A stretch of 64,000 bases of DNA. Origin: Acanthopleura granulata (Eukaryota; Mollusca; Polyplacophora; Chitonida; Chitonidae). Under the pieces are notes generated by a model that searched no databases, had not been told where the DNA came from, and saw only the letters and a list, made by a program, of their open reading frames with translations. Below are positions 24,971 through 36,496 of this stretch, piece by piece. Each line of letters starts with the position of its first letter. Within the stretch, counting starts at the first letter, position 1. Position numbers and translations under genes: made by a program. Where the stretch lies: the NCBI GenBank assembly GCA_016165875.1, contig JABBOT010000009.1, positions 16,408,566 to 16,472,565 of the forward strand, written 5' to 3'.

Positions 24971-27900
24971 GTAAGTCAATTGCACACAGTTGATACGTTT
25001 TTGTGTACTTTCTAAATTATCAGTTTATGTCAATATGCTATCAAGCTCATTTTCTAGTCGTCAGTGAATGTATTTCCATTTTTTATGCTCAACCATACAT
25101 GTAGTTTTCATTTCTGCTTTTCATATTATTGAACAGCATTGTAGCTCTGTTGTCATGTACACATCGCTGACAGACACAGGCACGAGAGTCTTAATACATA
25201 TGTACATGTGTCCAAGGATTAGACTACTTTCTTCAGAGACCGCCTTGGTGGCCTGGTTGTTGGAGCATCTGCCTCAAGGTCGAGAGATCCAGGATTAGTT
25301 CCTGGTGTGGTCATATCAAAAACTTTAGGAATGGTTAGTGTTGCTGTCTTGCTTGGTGCTCAGCATTCAGCATTTAGAGATTAGAGCAAGGAAACAGGAC
25401 TGTTCAGCTTGGTGTCATCCCAATGTCAGTATAATGTGACTGGGTAGGGCATCATGTCTGCTGTCTTCAGCATGATGTTCCAGTGGCGGCAGCACTTTGG
25501 TGGCATGGACTCACCGGGCCACAAGAAGACACATAGTATATATATTCTGAGGACCCCTTGTTATATGACTGAAAAATTGTTAAGTACGACACAAACCCCA
25601 TGCATACATACATACAAACTTTTCTTCAGTTTTCTGTAAAAAAAAGAAAGCAAAACCTCCATGCCCTTGGAAGATTCTGCAGTTGTCTTGAGATCCACCC
25701 TGGGATACCGTAAATCGATGCCATGTCACAAGGAAATTTTACTCAGTCATGTCTGTTGTTGTAGTATTGTATTGCCAAACCTGCAGATTGTCTCTGTCTT
25801 CAAGTACCACAATGTTATCTGTAAAGACAAAGCTTGACCTTTGCTCATCTCTGTTTCAGTCTTTCCAGGGTAGTCAGGGGCGGGCGTACCTCTTCAACTC
25901 GGTGTAAGTACAGCTCCTTCAGCTTTATGGTAGAATGGGACACTGACATAAGTCTGAAGCGGAACATATAATGTAATTTTGTTGATGCTGAACATTCTAG
26001 TGAGCAGTGTCAACAGCGCTCCGCCTCCGTGAGAATACCAGATATATGTCATAAAAGAATGGTGGTAAGCAACATGTTTGACTATGCACAACAAGGGACG
26101 TATGATGAGGAAGTCTTAATTAAGGGCGGCAACACCTGTTGGGGGAGGTAAATCTGCCGGTATTACACGTGTCAATCTGTTTTCATAACAGTGCAGCCTG
26201 AAACACTTTAATAATGCGACCCTGTTATTCCAGTTCATCATCACTGCCCTACTTATTGTTGCTCTACATCGTACATGTACACATCTGTAAGGATGCCTTT
26301 AGGGATACCCATGACCATCTGCAGGTTGCTGGCAGATCCTCCAATATCCCACTGTCGCATAAGTGAAATCTTCATAAAGTACTATATTAAACATTAAATC
26401 AATTCGGCCATCAGTAAATTTAGTGAACTGATCTTTGAGTGCAAGATTTACATGTACTTGTACATCTCTTAAATTCACATGATAGAAAGATAAACCAAAA
26501 AGGAGCTGTAGTTCATTAAATTATGTTAAACTCAGCTTGTGTATCATAAGTTTTTTCAACTTTCTGAGTGGGACAGTTTCATTTAAATTACAAAAGAGAT
26601 CCCATCACTGCACGATTTCTGTAATGTGCCAGAGAAGACCAACAGGTGCTAATAGAGAGCTTGATAGCAAGTCCCGTAGGGTTTTTTTTTAGCCCTCTAA
26701 GCCAGTGACCTTTTGTTAGTTTAATCTGACCAGGGCCTAGAAATCCCCCTGTAAAATCTGGCCCATCTATACCAAGTACATGTATAAATAGCTGTTACCT
26801 AGCTTTTCTCAGGTACTGGCGTTAATTACCTGATTTGTGATCACTCTGTATGTGACAGATGAGCTGATATGTTGACCACAACATGCGTGTCGGTCACTCA
26901 GTTTAAATGCTTGACCTTTACTGAAAAATGTCTTGCCGGATAAAGACCTGTAGGCATTCTATTAAAATGTAACTGAGTGCAAAAATTTGTAACTGATTGT
27001 ATAAAATGGATGTTGAAAATACGCATGTCCATGTAAGTCATTCACTTAACAGCAGAAGGAATGAAGAAATTTTAACTACTGTAAATGTTCATTTTATGCA
27101 TATGAAAACCCAAAATCTGTGTGTGGGAAATGACCTGATACAGTTTTATATTACTGAGGTGGCACATCTAATTGTCTCAAGGTCAGAGTTTGTCACAGAT
27201 GTTATGGTAACAGAATTTGAGGGTTTAATTCGTCTGGCTTGGAATAGTATTATTCATCTTGATAAGCAATATGTTTGAATCACAGCAATTTTTTGTTCTT
27301 CCTATATTGATGTCTCACTAGTGGAGGCATGGGGTGAAAAGTAATTTTTTGACCTATTCTAACAGCAAATGTTCAGATTCAGGTTGATCAGGTTTTCTAT
27401 AGCAAAAAATCTGTAGTATGGTGTCTTTAAAGAAGCATTATATGCAGTCATGTATTTAAGCCGTCATAATTCTGTTTGGGTTGTGATACACTAGACTGTG
27501 ATAGTGGTAGCAGCAGAATGCCATCCAAATGGAAAACATCATAGTTTAACAATTAATTGTCAATGATGTTTTTTACTGGCCCAAATTCATGAAAAATTCC
27601 CAAAATAAATTAACATGGAAATTTTTGAAAATGTGTTTACCTTGATTTACTTCATATTCAAAATTTGTGATTTCATTTTATTTATCACTGTATTATTATT
27701 ATGTTTCGTGACTTTTTAATAATTGCCTATAAAAATAGACTTTTTTGGTAAGAGGTTTAGGTCATGTTGGTTTAATTTGGTCATTGTCTTGGGACCCAAA
27801 AAAGGGTACAAAATTGAAAATCGTATTTGTCTCTACAAGTACCAGATTAATGATGACCTCCATGTAACCATTCATAATCAGGTGCATATGACCACCCTCT

Positions 27901-30900
27901 TCAACTCTGGTATCATTTAGGTAGTGTTCATGCAGTAGAAAGGAAAAGACAACCGATCACAGGAAAATGTCATGTTATCTGGACATACATGTACACAAGA
28001 AAGGTTCATGGGGTATTAGGTACAGTATTTATAAACAACCACGTGTGGCTGGCTGTGCACTAACAATGTGGACAAATTGACGAAAACTTTCCCCCCAAGG
28101 TGTTTGTATACATAATTTAGCTATAGATGATGTATACATATGTATAAATTAGAAACACACTGCTGAAAACGCATAAATACATAGATAAAAGTTAAATTAA
28201 GAGTAATTATGCTCTTGTTTTGGTGCAAGATGGAATAACAAAGTTGAACTGTTGGCAGGCTGTGGCCGAGTGGTTAATAAAAGTGCTTGCAATTGTTATA
28301 GGATGGACACACAAGGGTTCAAACTTTGCCTGGGGAGGGGAATTTGTTGATTCGCTTGCTCTCACTGTTCGTGGAATCCTACCTGCCCACAGGTGACCAT
28401 TAGCGATGACAGTGCACATGTGCTTAGGAGACCGCTTATCTTAAGCCAGTATGGTGTTCATATTCTGTCTGCTAGTAGGTTACATTGAAGAACAGTAAGT
28501 TCATCAGTGACCTGCCCATTGTCCGTGGTGTAATTACCCTATGGACTGTGGTTTCCTCCATGCATAAAACTGACACCCATTGTATTGAAGTGAAAATTTT
28601 TTGAGTATGGTGTGAAACCGATATCAAATAAATAAATATGCAGCTTTTCTTAAATGTATGTGTATAAACTTAAGTTGGCACAGGACTAGAAATTATTTTT
28701 GGTAGCAGAAATGTGACTGTAATTACATGCACTTGCATGCTTGCCAAATGTCGCCTCAAAAATTGGGAAAGTATACATGTGCATTGCAACAGCACTTGTG
28801 CTGAGGAACATGTGTGTTGAGAAACATAGCTACTGTAGGAGAACCAGCTGGTAGCCAGGGGTATAGCAGGGGGGATTCCGCATGCTCATGTAACTGTAGA
28901 GTGTAAAGCTATTCCATCATGAAGTAAGGCTATGTATACAGTGGGGTGAGTGGTTTACCTACAGATACATGTGCTGTAGGAGCTATATTTAGGCAGGTGG
29001 TTTATTTCCATCTGCTGTTAGTTCTTGGGGTGGTATTGAGGAGAGGGATCACAGAAGGGTTTAGTGGGGGGGGGGGAGGGGATTTTCAAAGTGGGTCAGC
29101 CAATTTGGTGTAGATCTACAGGCTGGGGATGTTTCCTTGGGCAAGTTTGCCAACTATTTATTGATTGGACCCTTTATACTTGATTGCCCTCCCTCCCTCC
29201 TCCCTTCTCCCTGTCAGCCCAACCCCACCCCCTCCTCTTCATTCAAATTGCCTGGTACCAGCATAGCACCTTGTTTAGGCCAAAAGCTCTCAGGGGTTTG
29301 TCTTGAATCAACCTCCCGCCTGATCTCTGTAAACTAGGTTAGATATTGAGCAGACTCCAGTGCCACTTAGATGCCAACTTATCCCTGCTTTTGTTTGTCA
29401 GGGAAACTGATATATTAATATCTGTCTGGATGCGGGCGCTCACGCCTATGTACCACACAGTCTTTGTTCACTGCCTGAATGAACCTATGCTGTACTGGCT
29501 GGTTGGTTCGACAGGCGAAATGTAGAAGGTAATTACAGACTAGATGTACCTCAAACTGTGTCTTATTCTCTATATTTCGGTACACGCGACTACACTGTAT
29601 GTTAGCCCCACACACGTAAATGAGACATTCTTAAATTATGGAGTAAAACAGCAGTCAAAGAAATGAATTAATGTAAAACACACATTCTATTTCCTGTGCA
29701 TGTACTCTTTTCAGGGGTTAACCGGGAGTGGGAACATGGAGGATGATGTAGTCAAGACACTCCTGTTTCTTCTCGCCATTTTGTTTGATATTACGTTGTC
29801 CAGACTATGCTATTTCCATATGCATTGCCCCCATGGTAAAAAGATTTTGAAGCAGGTTGCCCAAATAGCATTCATTTTCTGTTTCATGACATTACATCTT
29901 GTCTCATATTTATGTTACTCTATGTATTTGTTTTTGGAATATCTGTAGCATGCATAAGTTGTGTTTCCCATTTTCAAATGGCATAGATGTAAGTTTTGTT
30001 TTAGTCAAAGCAGTGTTAAAGGTCCCCACCCCTTACTTATTCTCATACCCACCCCTCATCAGCACACTACCGGTGGCCCTCAAGGCAGGCAGCAAGTGAA
30101 ACCCGTTTCAGTAAACGGGGCCTGTATCACTTCTGTAAACACGTGTGACTCTGAACAAGTACCTGGTAATTAGTGCTTAGGTAATGTTTGTCCTTGATTG
30201 AAGGGAGCCCCTTGAACACTGGCATGACTTTAGGCTGCTTCAGTGTTAGTCCTGCCAAAAAGCCACAGGGATGGGAAAGAGCCAATTCCAGGCTGTACGT
30301 GTATCTCAACACATTCAAATCCAGCTACTTCACTTTATATGTATACACACACATATACATATACTACTTCATCCGGTGAAGGTGAAATTAGAATGGTCGG
30401 CTGCCGGGTGGTGCTAAGAGTTGATGTAATCAGTTAAGGGCTGGAATGGGTCGTTAGTGGGAGTTCTCCTGGCTAGCACCCAGGTGGGAATTTTGGGTAA
30501 TTGCCACTGTGTATCAGCTGTTTAGTCGTAGCTGGTCCACAGACAGTGGAGGGAATGCCTGACTGTATTTCGGTCTGTCAGCAAAACAACGATGTTTACA
30601 TGCTGGCATCCAACATTTTGCAACTATAGAGCTCATGAATGTAATAACGAAGCCATGTGTCTTGTTTGAACTGTCATGCGTTGCCTTAACCGTTATATCT
30701 TGATCATCTGACATAGACAGATAAACATGGGTGATGTCGCAGGTGGTACCATATACATGCACCAAGTACAAACATGTGAATGAATGAATAATTATAGCTT
30801 GCCATGACATCGTAGTATTAAATCATTCTTTTCCTGGCCAACCAGCATTTAAAACAGCGTTGTAATGACAGCAGTGTGAATTTTGAGTTGCATCTCCTGA

Positions 30901-33900
30901 TTACTTTTACAATTAAGTTGTTGAAATGTAATAGATTTGAAATTGTAGAAGTTACAGTGATAAGAAAGAAGTTATCACAGGTGTTAAAGTTTGTGATCAG
31001 GCATGCAGTGACTGCATGACCTCACATGATTATCTTTTTCACTCTTGAAGCATTACTTTGGTGAAATTTTAAAGAGGCGTTAATGTGTCATATAACCATC
31101 TAAATGACAACATTAAATGTCAAATCAAAATAAAATGAAGTGCCTTTTGCTGCATGCCATCTGTGACTCAGAGCCTAAGTGGGAATGAACCATTGTTCAT
31201 GTAATACAGGATTACCACATTAACAGTGTGCTAATAAATCATAGTCACAAACATAACAGAAGTAGACATAAACAATAGATTACACAGTGTTGGTCTGAAT
31301 TACTTCAGGCAACAAAGGTTCCTCAGTAATCATAATTTTAGAGCTGTACATCTACATGTAATTTCATAGCTACTAATGAAAAGGGTTCAAGAAAGCACCA
31401 GTATCATTTCCATTATGTTCACTGAAATTCCATCCGAGTACTGATGTGATTACTTGTGGAACGTCTGACTGTATGGTGTTTTTCTTGTCTCTGTTTGTGT
31501 AGGGTGAACGTGGGGTGTGGGCCTGCAGAGGAGAGGGTACTACTGACAGGTCTGCATGCCGTGGCAGACATCTACTGCGAGTGCTGCAAGACTACACTCG
31601 GATGGAAATATGTAGGCATACCCATTATTTATCCATACATGCATATATATTTGGTTGTTCTTTGTTGTTGTTTTTTTCTTGTAACTTATTTGTTGAACAG
31701 CTTGTTTTCTTTTTATACGAACATGTATTCATCATTTAATTGGTGTTAATTCAAATATCTATCGTGATTTTACAGATTTATTAGCTTAGACTGGCATTTC
31801 TGTGGTAAAACACCATTACTGGTGGTGTTATTGTTGGAGATGATGTAATAAGCTGAGTCTGCTTTTCAAGAGTCTCGCAAGTTCACGCAGGTTGAGGCGA
31901 GACAAGGGTGGAAATAACACAAATTAATGCGGTTAAGGATGGGATTTTACGTTAATGAACAAGGAGGGCTATGCACAGAATAAAATCCCGCCTTCTGCCA
32001 TCTTAGAGTACCCCACGTTTGTTCCCTTGACTTGCATAAACTGATGAGACTCCTGAAATGGTGAGTTCTTCATAGCACGATAGCTGTCATGTTCTAAAAG
32101 AGCTTAAGTTGCGACTCGCAACTGCACATTGGTTCTTTTCAGTTAGCCCTCAGATTTGTCACACTGTGGTGATCACTTGACACTTTATATATCAGGCCTC
32201 CAGAGATAATCTTCCATCCTGTTAGCATAATTACTCACACATCTGCAGCCAGGTGGCATCACAGCTCTTGTGTCCCAAGTGTTCAGTGGTGGTTGTGCAT
32301 GCTTGATGGCTCTTGTGGCAGGTTGTTTTGACCTGACATGCCTTATGACTAGAGATAATGGCTTCAAATCACACTATGTATGCTGTGTTGTAAATTATTT
32401 AAAAGTCACCATCATGAGCTCGGCTGCTGGTCAACTTGCTGCATTCTTTGCATCTCGATCTGGTGTGATAAACTGGGTTCAGTTGGTTTGGTGTTTCTTG
32501 TCATGCACCCTCATAGGTTCTGAAGTGGGGGGTTCTGTCTCATACGTGTAGCTTTTTCGCACAAGCAATTTGCATTGCACCTGCGCCCAAAATGCACAAA
32601 ACCAAATAAAACAGGACTGTCCAGTTATAACTGTCATATGTGTTGTTCTGTCTGTAGGGTGACATATTTTCTTTATTCTGTACTATTGGCTGAGTATGGT
32701 GTCTGTAATACTTGATGCAGAATAACAAGACATCTGTAAAACACAATAATCCTGAAGGTGATTAAGAAGCACTATACTGAATTTGACCTAAACAAAGACG
32801 GATTGCTTGTCTCTGCCGTACAGCCTGTTATGAGGAGGCTTTCAGTAAACACCAACTGGTACCACCACAGCACATGGCACAGCTGTAGGTGACAGGAGAT
32901 TTCGCGTGACTGCACTGGTCTTCCATATAAAGCTACAATTAACCGCTCGTATCTTAGACTAGACTTAGTGTCCCAGACGAGTGTTAATTGTCAGCTCCTG
33001 TTCCAAGAAAGCGTGTAAATTCCCATCCAAAGCTCCATTGAAGGCTTTCAGGCTGGGGCTATTAACATGTTAAGGTCGTCTGTCTCTTCATTAAGCATGG
33101 TACAAAGGATGGGATCTCCCATTACTTGGAAACAAGGGCCGTGCCTATACTTCCAAATAGCAAGTTGTAAGTCCTTCTAGAGATCTAGAGACCTATATAT
33201 GAAGCACAACAAATATGCCAAAATATTTACACTGGTGTGTGTTTATAAGCAAGATAATGTTTGCACCATTTTGGAAAGCAATTTGTGTAATTAATGATGG
33301 TCAATCAAGAAAAAAGAGAAGACAAAAAACAACAACAAAAGTTAACGAAGGTTAGGCTTCTTTCCTTGACCACCTTGAAGGCATTCTATTTGTACTTGAT
33401 AACCCATTATTCTTATTTCGAATTTGAGCTATCTTTGTTTCCTTAGCTAGCTTTAAAGGCATTTTGTCTGTTACATTGAAAGCCATAACTAATTGCTGGT
33501 TTTAACAGGTACTGGCCATGATATGGTCGAAAAATATAGACAAAAACGGTGTTAAACCACAATCATTTATAAATTCATTCTTTTTCTTGTGCTTTGATGT
33601 AGTTTACATGGACATGTCCTGGACTCCATTGAGCTGTATCCCAGTAGTTTGCCATTTGTTAGCCTGTGATTTGCTTCTCACTTGCTTGTTGTGAGTCTGT
33701 GAAGTGATTAAGTGATGAGTGCAGAAAGTTGGGCAGTGCTGGAAGGCCCTGGTCACCTCGTCCACAAGAGACAAAGCACAAATGCACTTGTTAACTTTAC
33801 ACTTTCAAAAAGCAAAACTTGGTGGAATAATAGTGGTTGCTAGAAGCTTGCTAGTAGTGAGCCTTTGGGAATCTAGCGTTGCACCATAGAGAACCTGTCC

Positions 33901-36496
33901 TGGTTTATACTGGATAATTCTTTAATTCATTTTTGCAATTAATTATTGCCCATTTTAAATGGGATGTATATATTTCAAACCAATTAGCAGTGCACAAAAC
34001 TCCTCACTTTTAACAAAGCAGTCCAAAGCTAAGTACTTTGTTCTCTGTGGTTCTTTCATGAAGGACTTCACACTTAATGGTGTACTAGTGCTCATGAAAG
34101 AAGTACTTAGGTAGTACACAAGCACTGCGCTGTCACAGCAGAAAGTAATGCCTGTATAAGGTGATATGGACCGGTTTTGGGTATCCTTATCAGGTCACCC
34201 ATTGCCAATGACATTACTACATGTACATTTACAGCAAGGGAAAATCAGTCCCAGTGGAGACTGTTCTTGCTGGTGAATAAGTCCATCTTTAAAAAATTCA
34301 TTGTTGCAGGGAACACAACCCTACAACACAGTAGGGTCGGTCTGTAGAGAAGTATTTTCTTTTAATCTTGCAAGTGAAATCGATAAGGATTTTAAAGAAA
34401 TTAACATGGATTCAAAAATAAAACAAGCAAATCTGTCTAAACCTCAGTAAAAACTTCAGGGCCCTTTTCTTGAGGGCTTGTTAGGGTACCTGCAACAAAC
34501 ATGTTTTTAATGATGACTCAGATACACTTTTCGGTGTTTTCCTTGAATATGTACATGTAGTAATATTGCCTGGTTCATTGAGCAGGTGTGAACATATGCT
34601 CTATGGTTGTGATATTTCTTGAACGAAAGATATCTTGGCAATAACATGCTTAACTTAGCTGACATTAATGAATCCATAAAATACACATGTGATGTGTATG
34701 GTGCCCTACAGTCAGTCTCACCCCAAGAAAGCTGACAAATATTCTTCTGGGCTCAACAATAAATGATGATACGTCTGACAGCCTCTAGACTTAATCACAC
34801 TGCAAAAAAACATCAAATACCATAACTGTGTGTCCGTAGGATGAAGCTGGCTCCGACAGAGAGACATTTCCCTCATGTAACCCTATGAGAACCCCAGCGA
34901 GGCAGGGGAAAAAAACTGCTGAAAATTAATGGAAGAGGTTTTAGCCAACGTCTTGGCTGCCAGTTAGCGGGGAATGTGCGCTGGTGTTTGGCACGTAGGC
35001 CGGCAGCTTTATGTCGCAGATTGATCGGAGCAGAGGCAAACTGCAGGATCAATATGCAGGCCCGATTATCCCGCTCACCCTATAGAATCTGCCTGATTGG
35101 CTGGCGCAGCCTGGAGAGCGAGCAACATGCAGTTAAAACTTTATCATAGGCTAAAGCTTAAGTGTATCAAGCATGTCTTAATTCATGTCTGCATTGCAGT
35201 CCATTTCTAACCCTGTTTAAAATTGTCCTGGTCTCAAAGATTGATTCTTTATTTACTTGATTGGTGCTCGGCTGCCATACTTGGAAGCGTTGCACTAGCA
35301 TGTACGCCATGGCCATCAGATTTATTGGTGGAGAAAAGGGTATAAAGCACTCATTTTTGCACTAGATAGCCTAACTGAAAGGTTTAGCTAGATAAGCTAT
35401 ACCTTAAATCCCCAGATGGTCATATCTGAGGTGTAACCAGCCATATGCCCAGTGCCATAGTGACAGCTAAACTTCAGCTGGCACTACATCTGCCCTTATT
35501 CTTCTTACATTTTGGCCAGGTATCAGTAGTCCTGAAAACAAAAGTATCTTTCTCTTCAAATTTTCAAGCAAAGTAAACATATTGAGTGAATATACGCTGT
35601 TTATGAGATAAGTTAACCATGTGAAAAAAAAAGAAACTGTATTCCTGTTAGAAGTACTTGTATGTTGGCTGAAAGGGGCAAATCAGGTGTCCCAATAATT
35701 GGAAGTCCCAACAAGCCATACCTGAGCTACAGCTGGCTGTGTCAGAATAGTGGTACGAAAGAACCAACTATGAATGTCTGTAGGTATATGTGGCCATAGT
35801 TGAGAGTCCCAACTGCCCTAAATAACATAAGATTTTGTCTGTGACTCCATACTTGCAGATTCTTCCTACATGTAATTCTGAGAGTTTTATTGATGTTTGT
35901 TTGGTAGATAAGATCATGTCCTACAGGAAAAAACATAAGTTTCAACATGAAAATAATGTTTTGTGACATTTAATTGCCTCTAAATATGCACTTTTTGAGG
36001 GCAAAATTGTTGGCCATTTAGTTTTAGTCATTGCTGAGCTTGAACTATCTACTTGTATGCCTGATGAGTCCCAACTTGTTCCAGCCGTAGGATCACAAAG
36101 GCCTCTTAAACTTACAAGTTCGATTGAGTTTTAACTTGGCTGGTACTAAACTTTTATTTGAACCTACATGTAAATGCTAATTTTCATTTTTGTCATGAAG
36201 CTCTAAGACAATTCTTGGTATTGAAATCAAAATTCATTGAACAAGTCACAGTTTTTGTGGGGTAAACTTCAAAACAGTTAAAACTAAAGTCTGTTATAAA
36301 TCTGAATTAAGACAGCTTTGTGATCCTGGGGCTGGTTTCTTTGCACCATATACAGGAACATGGGTACTGATTTAGTGTTTTGATTCCTGTCGGTTGTATG
36401 TTACAGGAGCATGCCTTTGAGTCAAGCCAGAAGTACAAAGAAGGAAAGTTCATCATAGAACTGGCTCACATGATCAAAGACAACGGCTGGGACTGA
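24866..36496 (+). CDS. YPEL: Yippee-like zinc-binding protein (YPEL1-4 type), four coding exons
   Basis: Coding exons join(24866-24970, 25860-25903, 31503-31611, 36407-36496) give a 115-residue protein; YPEL1-4 proteins are usually about 117-121 residues. The Yippee fold spans nearly the whole chain. Zinc ligands are C19-X2-C22 and C75-X2-C78, exactly 52 residues apart, the family signature. Other family hallmarks are KTFQAYLP near the start, [66 protein letters not shown] and the C-terminal HMIKDNGWD. Family knowledge: YPELs are small, highly conserved eukaryotic proteins linked to nucleus, centrosome and mitotic apparatus and to proliferation and senescence control; the biochemical role is unsettled. 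The chosen ATG sits in a good context (CCAAGATGG) and aligns with the family N-terminus. The same frame stays open upstream to an ATG at 24665, but that extension is unlike the family. Introns of 889, 5599 and 4795 bases have GT-AG ends. The short N-terminus and an extra Cys (C77) between the second zinc ligands are small peculiarities. It resembles YPEL1-4 rather than the divergent YPEL5 branch. Confidence 0.96.
24971..25859 (+). other. YPEL: YPEL intron 1 (between coding exons 1 and 2)
   Basis: This 889-base intron is bounded by GTAAGT and TTTCAG. It contains a tRNA-derived SINE on the + strand (25237-25620) with its target duplication. Nothing else in it is recognisable. Confidence 0.9.
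25237..25620 (+). mobile_element. SINE family C, full length with target duplication
   Basis: It starts AGACCGCCTTGGTGGCCTGG with a tRNA-like B box (AGGTCGAGAGATCC). The body has GTCAGTATAATGTGACTGGG and CAGCATGATGTTCCAGTGGC, and the element ends with GACTGAAAAATTGTTAAGTA and CATACATACA. TTTCTTCAG flanks it at 25228-25236 and 25621-25629. It sits in YPEL intron 1. Confidence 0.9.
25860..25903 (+). CDS. YPEL: YPEL coding exon 2
   Basis: This 44-base exon encodes residues 36-49 and two bases of codon 50 ([15 protein letters not shown]). It follows acceptor CTGTTTCAG and ends at donor GTAAGT (25904). Ending it two bases into the valine codon is needed for the frame of exon 3 and gives the best donor. 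Confidence 0.95.
26297..26400. mobile_element. Rearranged SINE family A fragment
   Basis: CCCATGACCATCTGCAGGTT and GCTGGCAGATCC read as the reversed central domain. The following CACTGTCGCATAAGTGAAATC and TAAACATTAAATCAA read as the forward tail. The two halves in opposite orientation suggest an inversion or two nested fragments. Confidence 0.5.
28258..28640 (+). mobile_element. SINE family B, full length
   Basis: It begins with a tRNA-like head (GGCTGTGGCCGAGTGGTTAA as A box, AAGGGTTCAAACTTT as B box) and a body of about 250 bases. It ends with TTTCCTCCATGCATAAAACT, GAAGTGAAAATTTTTTGAGT and an AATAAATAAA tail. At about 383 bases it is longer than family A. It lies in YPEL intron 2 in the sense direction. 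No clean target duplication was seen. Confidence 0.85.
29600..29670 (+). mobile_element. Possible SINE tail fragment
   Basis: CCACACACGTAAATGAGACA, TTCTTAAATTATGGAGTAAA and ACAGCAGTCAAAGAAATGAA resemble a worn family A or B tail. The match is weak. Confidence 0.4.
31503..31611 (+). CDS. YPEL: YPEL coding exon 3
   Basis: This 109-base exon completes codon 50 and encodes residues 51-86, including the second zinc pair C75-X2-C78. The last codon is TAT (Y86), followed directly by donor GTAGGC (31612), a weaker donor than the other two. Confidence 0.95.
31851..32072. mobile_element. MITE family 2, diverged copy in YPEL intron 3
   Basis: The left end AGCTGAGTCTGCTTTTCAAG, AGTCTCGC and GGCGAGACAAGGGTGG matches an end of the 12.1 kb element. 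The right end (TGATGAGACTCCTGAAA to TTCTTCA) is a weaker inverted match. TA is found at both borders. Confidence 0.6.
34281..34519. mobile_element. MITE family 1, copy in YPEL intron 3
   Basis: The left end GTCCATCTTTAAAAAATTC pairs with the right end TTTTTAATGATGAC. It shares AAGGATTTTAAAGAAATTAA with the copy at 5625, as well as CTTTTCTTGAGGGCTTGTTA. The ends are more worn than in the other copies. Confidence 0.72.
35818..36021. mobile_element. MITE family 4, copy in YPEL intron 3
   Basis: The left end CTAAATAACATAAGATTTTG pairs with the right end CAAAATTGTTGGCCATTTAG. It shares TGTGACATTTAATTGCCTCT and AAATATGCACTTTTTGAGG with the copy at 23037. Confidence 0.7.
36407..36496 (+). CDS. YPEL: YPEL terminal coding exon
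   Basis: This exon encodes residues 87-115 and ends in TGA at 36494-36496. The sequence closes with IKDNGWD, the expected C-terminus of YPEL1-4 proteins. It follows acceptor GTTACAG. Confidence 0.95.
   Translation, partial: EHAFESSQKYKEGKFIIELAHMIKDNGWD

Larger units (their letters stand above)
25904..31502 (+). other. YPEL: YPEL intron 2
   Basis: This 5599-base phase-2 intron runs from GTAAGT to TTTGTGTAG. It holds a SINE of the second family (28258-28640), a rearranged SINE fragment (26297-26400), a SINE tail fragment (29600-29670), a poly-G run near 29065 and a C-rich stretch near 29187-29235. The open frames within it (27.0, 29.7 and 30.5 kb) match no family I know. Confidence 0.9.
31612..36406 (+). 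other. YPEL: YPEL intron 3
   Basis: This 4795-base phase-0 intron runs from GTAGGC to GTTACAG. It contains three MITE-like elements (31851-32072, 34281-34519, 35818-36021). The remaining 33-34 kb stretch shows nothing identifiable. Confidence 0.9.

Noticed and set aside
28258..28335. Possible functional tRNA gene
   Set aside because: A- and B-box-like motifs are present but no cloverleaf with a proper acceptor stem can be drawn; it is the head of a SINE.
32041..32066. CTGATGAG...GAAA resembling a hammerhead ribozyme core
   Set aside because: The sequence between the two conserved parts cannot form the required stem and the flanks do not pair; it is part of the worn MITE end.
34024..34110. 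Possible hairpin around CTAAGTACTT ... AAGTACTTAG
   Set aside because: Only about 10 bases at the ends pair well; the interior does not, so it is too weak to call an element.
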